The notes beneath the pieces were generated by a model. That model ran no database searches. It was not told where the DNA came from and was given only the letters and a program-made list of their open reading frames with translations. Of a stretch of DNA of 10,224 nt, positions 1-6,776 are shown piece by piece. The translations under genes were made by a program, and so were the position numbers. Within the stretch, counting starts at the first letter, position 1; every line of letters starts with the position of its first letter. The DNA comes from Globomyces pollinis-pini (taxonomy: Eukaryota; Chytridiomycota; Chytridiomycetes; Rhizophydiales; Globomycetaceae). The DNA lies in the NCBI GenBank assembly GCA_025399215.1, contig MU621562.1, positions 1 through 10,224 of the forward strand. The letters run 5' to 3'.

Positions 1-2
1 TG

Positions 3-1544
3 TCATTTTGTTTCAGTCTTCAACTGCATCACATTCTGTGTCAATTTTTGTAAAATTGTACCCAAACGAGACGAGATAAATATATTCAACTGTGAGTGTA
101 TCGTGATAAGCGTGCAATTTATTGTCACTACCGACGCATAACTTAAATCATTACCTATACGTGTTAGACACAAATTCAGTTTACCAAGAATATCCGTGTT
201 AGTTTGAATATAATTGATTATAAAGAATAAGATACAAATCAAGATTTGAATGATAATTCCAAAAGTGAATTTTAAATCTACAGTGAGAATATTACGCTGC
301 TTGGATGCTTGATTCAATTGGTATGTAACTAGAATTGGTGGTATAATATCGTATAGAAATACAAATAGATACCAAAATGGCATTGATCTGGTCCAATATA
401 TGTAAGTGTCAAAAGTCATGCAATTCTTTGCCGCTGGGTTCCAACAAATTCCAAAATAAAATGAACCTGCTAATCCACAATGCAATAATAGGATAACACA
501 ACATACAGTATACTTGAACCGCAGTGTAGGTGCGGGCCTCATTATACCAAAAACGGTAGAAGTGGTCAACATTACTGTCAAGAATGTAGCAACATTTTGC
601 AACAAACAGACAAATTCTAGAATAAAATATTGAGTATCAACATCAGGTAATGCAGTTAATGCATAATATCCAGCAGAGAAATTTGATAGTAACCAGAAAA
701 AAAATGTGATGATTGATAACAGTAGGAATCTTCTTTTGACCTTGAAGTATCGATAAACTGAATACGCTAATATGATCACATCACCAGTTACAGATGCATA
801 GATGCACACATACTGTAGACGATCCCAAATATTATCACGAGTTGGAATAGCTAAATAAGTGGGCATGTACGTTATCCAAGATATCTGAATTTTGTTCTCA
901 CCCCCTTTTAGAATCCGACCCACAATCATTTCATTCGGACGCATTTCAAATGCCAACGGTTCGAAATGTAATGCCACATTGAGTAACTCACCTAAGGTAA
1001 ATGAATTATTCTACCAACCTTGACAACCAGACTCTGTAAAGATACTGACAGTACCATTTTTAGAGCATTGATATTTATCATAGCAGATATTGTCATTTAA
1101 CAAATAAATTGCATCGTAACCATTTACAAGATTGAATCCATCACTCTGCAATATGCAATAGGTACCACCAGCTGCATATTGGTTCATTGCATATTCCAAA
1201 TCATTATCCGGAACTACCATTGCTGACCCACTAGCAATTCCAAAAGAAGATTGGAAATCTAAGGTAGAAACGCAACAATCATGAACCAAATCTATAGATA
1301 ACGTTCCACAATAACCTATCGGAAACTCTTCAACCGTAAATTGATAGAAATCCGGCCACGTTTCATTTAATGGTTGTTGCATTGCTAATAAATCGTTTAT
1401 TTGGAATAGATACATTGTTGTTGGAGGTGAAATGCATTCTATTTTATGCTGGTATTGTACCTGTAAAACACTGTACGCTTTAGTGAAGTTTAATAAAGTG
1501 AGTAGAATCAAATTAAGCTGCAGATTATGTAGGTTGGGGAACAT
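3..1544 (-). CDS. Seven-transmembrane receptor-like protein with Cys-rich ectodomain
   Basis: Two exons, complement(1019..1544) and complement(3..991), are joined across a 27-nt intron (992..1018, phase 1). The intron carries an in-frame TAG; splicing gives 504 aa. The ATG at 1544 starts a hydrophobic signal peptide (about residues 1-24). The secreted-looking ectodomain that follows has eight cysteines (37, 79, 90, 91, 130, 154, 160, 174) and N-glycosylation sequons at N60 and N163. Seven hydrophobic spans lie near 236-258, 264-287, 298-325, 336-358, 380-401, 416-437 and 459-481, followed by a short polar tail of about 23 residues. This is GPCR-like topology, with the N-terminus predicted outside. 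I see no DRY or NPxxY motif, so it is not a recognisable rhodopsin-class receptor; it resembles uncharacterised 7TM proteins I associate with chytrid fungi. Ligand and signalling partner are unknown. The stop TGA is at 3-5, so the gene is complete here. Confidence 0.75.
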
Positions 1545-1566
1545 GCGAACAGAAAACGCGACCTAA

Positions 1567-1822
1567 AATTTTACGCTTTATATTATCACAGCTCAAGTGG
1601 TTAAAGGGAAGAGTGCATCATTAAATGCTTTACGTGATCCATTTAAGTATGATTGCTCGAATGATGGTGAAAGGTGTTTTAAAACCAATGAATAATGATG
1701 ATGGTGGTGTATGTCTAAGAACATTCCACATAGCTTGTAAGTCAGAGACCAATAATGCCCATCTTTTGAGCTCCAATGACCTCACAATTACCGAAAACTG
1801 TCGTCATTGTGTTCAATTTTGA
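1567..1822 (+). pseudogene. Frameshifted coding-like relic, Cys-containing, unknown family
   Basis: Two overlapping open frames look like one broken protein. Frame A is open from 1567 to a TAA at 1693-1695 and ends with 'YDCSNDGERCFKTNE'. Frame B, through the NDDGG-coding stretch at about 1691-1705 to the TGA at 1820-1822, continues with 'VCLRTFHIACKSETNN' and ends in 'ENCRHCVQF'. The switch point lies in a low-complexity aatgaataatgatgatggtggtg run, where slippage indels are easy. Frame A has no ATG, so the 5' end would be lost, or lie under the divergent 7TM gene only 23 bp away. The even cysteine spacing suggests a secreted domain, but I recognise no family. It could equally be chance ORFs in a promoter. 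Confidence 0.25.
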
Positions 1823-1994
1823 AACAGACCTCTTTGGATGTCATGTCAAGTTACAACATATTGCGTGTTTGGTAAAATATTTACATCACATAATTCGAGA
1901 ATGTTATTGCTTTTACTGACGCTCGGATAATTTCATTTCATCGATCGATTCTTTGTTTCAAAGGAGTTCAGAGTTGCGATTGTTTGGTGGAGTG

Positions 1995-2200
1995 ATGGGT
2001 TCTAAATCCCGATCTGGAATGTCGGCTCGCATATGGAAATATCCCACGTCTCATGTACCCTTAATTGGTTAGTATGAAATTTCTAATTCGGCTTCATTGT
2101 ATCATCCAAAAAAAATATGGGTCGTATTTTCGTTTGAGGTTGTTCTTTGTCTTCTTTGGTTGGGTTTAGCATTAAGTTTATAACCAAAGGATACATATAG
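1995..2200 (+). CDS. Possible small single-TM mitochondrial-type protein (doubtful)
   Basis: An ATG at 1995 opens a 25-codon frame (begins MGSKSRSGMSARIWKYP) that stops at TAG 2070-2072. Splicing from GT at 2068 to AG at 2138 would extend it through a hydrophobic segment (2139-2200) to a total of 44 aa. The basic start followed by 'HVPLIG' and one hydrophobic helix faintly recalls the B12D/NDUFA4 (MLRQ) family of small respiratory-chain proteins. Against it, the intron would be 71 nt, well outside the 25-41 nt range of every well-supported intron in this window, and the product would be shorter than that family. A GTATGT donor right after the last codons (2199) could lead to further exons. 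Treat as a hypothesis. Confidence 0.15.
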
Positions 2201-2472
2201 TATGTCGAAAACTCGTTCGGATATGTTTAGTTCAAGTATTTCACTGCTCAATTAGTGCAAGGCCGTTTCATAAATGTTTCACCACCGTGTATATCTTTGT
2301 TTCTGAAGTTTCTAGTTTCTTCAGCGATGATTATTCAAAGTTGAATGTTAATTCAGCATAACTGTCTGGTATCACAATTCATTTAATCTACACATGCCAC
2401 TTTCAGGATGATGATGTCGGATAAACGTAGCTGCGCCACTTGTTTTACTAGGGTCTTTGTTTCAAGTGAACA

Positions 2473-2480
2473 TATAAATA
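2473..2480 (+). promoter_or_regulatory. TATA-like box (TATAAATA) before the permease gene
   Basis: TATAAATA lies 27 nt before the ATG at 2508. It matches the TATA consensus, but at this distance it would leave almost no 5' UTR if it acted at the usual 25-30 nt from the transcription start. It may therefore be only AT-rich sequence. Confidence 0.25.
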
Positions 2481-2507
2481 TCTTAGATTACCATCAGTGC
2501 AATCATA

Positions 2508-3961
2508 ATGTCCAAGGAAATACAAGAAAAAGAAATCGAGGTAGAGACTGAAAATCAGAAGTTTTCCAACAAGACTATCGCTGCCATTTGTGGAATTGCT
2601 TTACTCTCAGATGGTTACGTCAATAACTCTGTTGGTTCTGTCACTAGTATTTTGAAAAGACAGTATCCTGCCGAAGCAAAGACGGCCAAGGCATTTACAT
2701 ACATCACTTCATGGACTTATTTGGGCACTATCTTTGGTATGTTGGCCTTTGGGACAATCGCAGATGTATTTGGTCGTAAAGCTGGAATGATTAGCGCGAA
2801 TCTATTGCTGATTCTTTTTACTTTGGGCTGCGCAGTTTCTTTCAGTCCAAATGGTACCCCAGAAGGTTTATTTTGGATGTTGGTCGTGTTTAGAACGTTA
2901 CTGGGAGTTGCGATTGGTGCTGAGTATCCAACTGGTTCCGTTGCTGCAAGTGAATCTACTCAGACAAGTGGTGGTGCTGGACAATCTATCTTTGTGTTGG
3001 TGACCAGTTGTGCGTGTGATAGTGGATTTGTCTTGTCTGCTTTTGTTACTTATATATTTGCTTCTATTTTTGGTGAAGGTCGACTTGAATTGATTTGGAG
3101 ATTAACTATCGGATTTGGAATAATCATCCCTACATCAATTCTTTGGTTTCGTGTGCAAATCCATGAAGAGAAGGGCGAGAAAGAAATCAAAATCCCATAC
3201 ACTTTAATCTTCAAGAAGTATTGGCCAAATTTATTTGCCTGTTCTGCCATTTGGTTCCTTTACGAGTAAGTTTTTTCTATTATCTCATTCAAAGTATTGT
3301 TTGCTATCCAGTTGCCAATTATGCATCCGTCATCACCGAAGCTGTCTTACCTGCCAATGCACCATTAGCAGATGCGTACTTTTGGGAAACTATTACGTTT
3401 TTGTTTTATATCCCAGGGGCAATTGGTGGTGCTTATTTGACACCAAACACTGTTTTGGGTCCTAGAAACACACTTATTCTTGGTTTTTTCTTGCAAGCAG
3501 TCTGTGGATGCATTTTGTACTTTTGGTACGTGGATATTTCCAAATCAGTTGGTGTATTTACTATATTCTTTGGTTTGTTTTTGTCGTTTGGAGAACTTGG
3601 GCCTGGAGATAGTGTATACCTGATTTCATCTTCATCTTGCCCATCCTCAGTTCGAGGTCGTTTCTTTGGAATTGCTTCAGCAGTTGGTAAAGTAGGCGCG
3701 TATGTTGGGTCTCAATACTTTCGAGATATTCAAAAATGGTTCGGAAATGGTGACGAAACAAGTATTGATGGCAAACGTGGATTCTTTTTGTTTGCTGCTG
3801 GAATCAATGTGATTGGAATTTTAATTGCATTCTTTTTGATTGCCAACTTTAGTGAAACTATTGTTGAAGAAGAAGACGAAGCATTTAAAAAGTATATTAT
3901 CGAAGAAGGTTATACTTTGGAAGAATTTGGACTAGAAGAAAAGAAAAAGATTGATTTATAG
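2508..3961 (+). CDS. GIT1: GIT1-like MFS permease (glycerophosphodiester/phosphate transporter)
   Basis: Exons 2508..3265 and 3295..3961 join across a 29-nt intron (GTAAGT...AAAG, 3266..3294, phase 2), giving 474 aa. Splicing creates 'IWFLYDIVCYPV', the WFLYD motif typical of the phosphate/glycerophosphodiester branch of the major facilitator superfamily; the unspliced frame stops after 'WFLYE'. Other family marks are D86-x-x-G-R-K91 in the loop after the second helix, GAEYPTG at 137-143 and GELGPGD at 352-358 followed by 'VRGRFFGIASAVGKVGAYVG'. The hydrophobic pattern fits 12 helices with cytosolic ends: an acidic/lysine-rich N-terminus and a charged tail ending KKKIDL. Git1-type proteins import glycerophosphoinositol or glycerophosphocholine at the plasma membrane as phosphate and lipid-precursor sources. 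A proton-coupled phosphate transporter of the Pho84 kind is the main alternative. The ATG has an A at -3. Confidence 0.87.
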
Positions 3962-4040
3962 TCGCTATTTATTTAGATTTTAATAATATAATTTGATCAA
4001 GTCCTTGAACAAGAGAGCATTAAACCTTCTGATACCTCAC

Positions 4041-4147
4041 TTCTCACGTCGTTCTAATTTCTCACACCTGGCACTGATGATTTTCTAATTTCTCACTTGC
4101 TGATAACGAAGATTTTTCAATTTCTCACCATGCCATTGGTGATTTTT
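4041..4147. repeat. Degenerate tandem array of CTAATTTCTCAC ... GATTTTT units
   Basis: Three imperfect units of about 31, 33 and 30 nt run head to tail: 4054-4084, 4085-4117 and 4118-4147. Each opens with CTAATTTCTCAC (CAATTTCTCAC in the third) and closes with GATTTT or GATTTTT. A fourth TTCTCAC stands at 4041-4047. The middles differ in sequence. The array ends about 40 nt before the earlier possible start (4186) and 150 nt before the start chosen here (4298) of the exonuclease gene. It could hold transcription-factor sites, 3' UTR signals of the permease, or be plain microsatellite-like decay. Confidence 0.7.
4125..4142. repeat. Perfect inverted repeat TCACCA-tgccat-TGGTGA
   Basis: Six-base arms flank a six-base spacer, overlapping the last TTCTCAC unit. 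It could be a dimeric protein-binding site or a weak hairpin. The other array units do not carry a matching palindrome, so it is specific to the third copy. Confidence 0.6.
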
Positions 4148-4185
4148 AGATAAATAATTTCTTAAACTGTGATTCGACAACGAAA

Positions 4186-4297
4186 ATGTTTGCCCATCAA
4201 GGTAACACTTACCAGTTCACTTATACCAGTAATATCAGCAAGAAGGTCGTTGACTTATCTTACCCGCAAATTTATCTTTCACAAACATTACACTATC
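4186..4297 (+). other. Possible upstream coding exons (N-terminal extension) of the exonuclease
   Basis: ATG at 4186 opens a 16-nt exon (4186-4201, MFAHQ+G). It is followed by a GTAACA...CCAG intron of 28 nt (4202-4229), then 68 open nucleotides in frame with the ATG at 4298. Use of this start would add 28 residues (MFAHQVISARRSLTYLTRKF, then IFHKHYTI) containing several R/K and no acidic residue, like a mitochondrial targeting peptide. The intron length and donor match the rest of the window. The total would become 641 aa. Confidence 0.4.
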
Positions 4298-6334
4298 ATG
4301 AGCTGTTCTGAGAGTGACTGTTCAGACGACTACCGAATTTCCAAATATGATCGATTATTCACCCCCTTTGATAAAGCCGAAACGATCGAAGTATTAAAGT
4401 AATTGAAATAATGTTGATTGCCTTTGTTTATATTGTCAGATGTTATTTTGATATACCACGATTAACATCCAAACGTACCATGGAATTTCCAAAAGAGCTG
4501 CCATTCAAATTTAGTCTGGCTTTGATACTGAATACGAAATTCCCAGTTCAAACTGTATTTCAATTGATTGAAGAGATTTCGATTTCTAATTTTGATCAAC
4601 CTTTCAAGGTAATTAGGACCTTTATTTATTTATCGTACATTAGAAACGCTTTGTGAAATCCTTTGTATCGCTTTTGGAGGCAGTCTTGTTACGAAATCAA
4701 AGTGAATCATTTCTATTGGGAACTATTCTTAAAACCTTACCATACCATAAACATTATGTGAATGCGGAAGAGTTTTGGAATGCTCAAGATAAAGCTTATG
4801 CATCTCAACGGGTTGAATTTTTAAGAATGCTAAATTCACCCAAATTCAGTTACTGGTTTGCCAATGATGCTAATTTACGATCGCAGGATTATCTACTTTA
4901 TTCCAGCTTTTAAAATCCGCTTAGCACCACCAATACCAGATTGTAATGATCAACCTTGTTGTTCTGTTTCTGAAACAACTATACTTTTGGAACGACTATA
5001 CACTGAAGAAGCGTACATGGAATATGCATCATTAATTTCAAGCCATAACCTACATGATCTAGTAGATATGGTTGCCGTTGTATACAGTAATTTTGAAGAG
5101 TGCCACTAACATCAAGAATTTGTAGAAGGGAATCATATACAAATCTTAAATGCATTAACGAAAAGTTCAAATTTGCCGAGAGTGATAGCAATTATAGAAG
5201 ATGAATGTCACAAATATCTAACAGATCAAAGCTATCAACTGAATAGATTTCGATTTTTTTCTATGGCAGGAAAGGTTGCCAATAAACTTTTGAAAGCACC
5301 AGATAATATAAAGAATTATCCGGCTGCATTTTTGTCCTTTTCTATTCCAGTTGCATTATGGATGGTAAATTTGATAAAACCGGTCATCAACACACCAGGA
5401 AACCCATTATTTGATACCAATGAAATTTGTTTAGGGTATGTGGATCGCATCGAATTTTTTCTCTTATCAATACCAGAAGTACATATATTTGATCATCCAA
5501 AAAAGCCTTTAGAAATGCGTTCGATGTTGTTTAAACTAACTTGTGACAAACTTTATGGCTTAGGCCTTTCAATTTATGGAGATGAACTATGTAACCGATT
5601 TGATGATCAGTATGTATGCAAGAGACAGCCAAGCAATTTGGTTTTATATCCAGTGACTGCAAATTCTACATCCACCGAGTATTATACATCAGTGGCCGAA
5701 ATTCATTTCATTGATAGTAAAGAAAAGGTGTCAGAATTAATTGACTATATCCGCCTTTTAAAAATCAAAATAGTGTCAATTGATTGTGAATGGACCAATG
5801 TTGCTTTAAGCATATGTCAACTATGTGTGCAATTTTCAAATGATGAACGGCAAACCTACATTCTTGATATGATTAGTCTAAAAGAACAAGATTTGATGCC
5901 GTTATTAGAAATGTTATGGAGAGCCCCATTATTCATTGGTATTGATTGATATGCATCTAACCAAAAGGATTCTCGTGCCAACAAGATTTTTCAAAAATCC
6001 ATGCCATTTGTCCATTGATTGGAACTCCAGATAATCTATTTGATATTTCACATGTAAAACTACAAGATTTTGGCATGCCATTAACAAAAAAAGGCTTACT
6101 TAGTCTGGATATCTATACCCAGATGACCTTAAAAAAGTCGATTGATAAACGACCAAGAATGACATGCTGGGAAAAACGGCCACTTCGATCAGTTCAACTA
6201 TTGTATGCAGGTTGGCTTATTTATATTAATCATTACTAGCTGGAGATGTGGAAGTACTATTAGACATTTTCATTGCGCTTCAACGCATCAATCCATCTTT
6301 ACTACCAGAAGAAATTGAACATCAACCCCAATAA
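4298..6334 (+). CDS. MUT-7/EXD3-like DEDDy 3'-5' exonuclease
   Basis: Seven exons (4298..4398, 4440..4608, 4644..4855, 4887..5086, 5117..5938, 5968..6210, 6240..6334) give 613 aa. The six introns are 41, 35, 31, 30, 29 and 29 nt; several have CTAAC-like branch sites (for example at 5105-5109 and 5957-5961). The C-terminal RNase D-type domain keeps all catalytic residues: motif I 'SIDCEW' (D450, E452), motif II 'GFSCQQDFSKI' (D508) and motif III 'YAAGD' (Y581, D585). 'RPLRSVQLLYA' before motif III is typical of mut-7/EXD3. The first 400 residues are weakly conserved and look helical. The protein ends 28 residues after motif III, so the C-terminal Mut7-C domain of the animal proteins is absent. 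The family trims RNA 3' ends and in worms acts in small-RNA silencing; the role here is inferred. Intron 3 uses a weak GTTTGC donor. The start is chosen as the first ATG in the long frame; an upstream start is possible. Confidence 0.87.
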
Positions 6335-6335
6335 A
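6330..6335 (+). terminator. AATAAA polyadenylation-type hexamer overlapping the exonuclease stop codon
   Basis: AATAAA contains the TAA stop (6332-6334). If used as the cleavage signal it would place the poly(A) site about 10-30 nt downstream and leave a very short 3' UTR, in keeping with compact genes. T-rich sequence follows. Confidence 0.35.
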
Positions 6336-6776
6336 CATTTTTGTTTGCAATTAATAGAGACGTTGCGTAAAAATTTCTTCACGTTTTTACATATTCGAAT
6401 GTCGGCATTTTTTAATTTCCAATCACTTTTGATGGTCATTCTATTGATTGTAATTGAGGAATAAGGATTTAACGATTAGATTTGCACTTGTACATATTTG
6501 AAAGCACAAGTATTTTAAACATTCAATTAAACTGGTAATAGTTTCCATCTTTGATCACCAACCAAAAAGGAGCAATGGGATTATTTTGGAAAGCTTCAAG
6601 GATAGGTTGATAAAGTGTATTAATTATTAGGGGAACGTTTATCACCATACGTATCACTCTGCTGTGTCATTATGGCATTGAAATTACTATTTGCTGATTC
6701 TTAAAATAAATACTAATACAATAAGTCTCTACTTTTGAAGTTTTTTGTCGTTGACTTTCTTTACTTTTCATTTCTG
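6335..6776. other. Spacer between exonuclease and AP-2 mu genes
   Basis: AT-rich sequence that includes the AP-2 mu promoter. The only coding-like stretch I see is a 41-codon minus-strand ORF at 6523-6648. The last 50 nt before the AP-2 ATG are pyrimidine-rich on the plus strand, as often near fungal starts. No RNA gene was seen. Confidence 0.5.
6523..6648 (-). CDS. Possible small protein or terminal exon (41 codons), unknown
   Basis: From ATG at 6648 to TGA at 6523 the frame is open and protein-like, containing 'LYQPILEAFQNNPIAPFWLV' and ending 'IKDGNYYQFN'. It could be a complete 41-aa protein. It could also be the last exon of a gene starting at ATG 6671 (MTQQSDTYGDK), joined by an intron ending at the AAG near 6594, since a short intron there keeps the 'FQNNPIAPFW' frame. 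I do not recognise the family. The location between two plus-strand genes, 130 nt from the AP-2 start, would need a divergent promoter. Chance remains a real possibility. Confidence 0.25.
   Translation of the reverse strand: MVINVPLIINTLYQPILEAFQNNPIAPFWLVIKDGNYYQFN

Larger units (their letters stand above)
1823..2507. other. Spacer upstream of the permease gene
   Basis: Apart from the doubtful small ORF at 1995-2200, I see nothing I can name. The sequence is AT-rich with T-rich tracts, as expected of the permease promoter. There is a CACGTC at 2045-2050, one base off the CACGTG core bound by Pho4-type bHLH factors, but a single near match is not evidence. No RNA gene and no long ORF were found on either strand. 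Confidence 0.4.
3962..4297. other. Spacer between permease and exonuclease genes
   Basis: The first 70 bases are AT-rich 3' sequence of the permease gene. From 4035 to 4147 there is a degenerate TTCTCAC array. From 4186 there may be an upstream coding exon of the exonuclease. No RNA gene was recognised. Confidence 0.5.

Noticed and set aside
1985..2025. tRNA-like T-arm (GGGTTCTAAATCCC)
   Set aside because: The loop is not TTCRANY of seven bases, and no acceptor, D or anticodon arms can be placed around it.
3050..3761. Minus-strand and alternative-frame ORFs across the permease (3050-3250, 3561-3761, 3235-3465)
   Set aside because: They are antisense or out-of-frame shadows of a well-conserved coding region with no protein features of their own.
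5107..5109. In-frame TAA in the exonuclease taken as a nonsense mutation
   Set aside because: It lies inside a 30-nt intron (5087-5116) with a GTAATT donor and a CTAAC branch site made by the same bases.
4979..5191. Minus-strand ORF inside the exonuclease gene
   Set aside because: Antisense to conserved coding sequence and crosses an intron; no recognisable domain.
6670..6771. Minus-strand ORF starting MKSKESQRQKTSK at 6771
   Set aside because: Its ATG is only 5 bp from the AP-2 mu ATG on the other strand, leaving no room for either promoter; it overlaps the expected AP-2 5' UTR.
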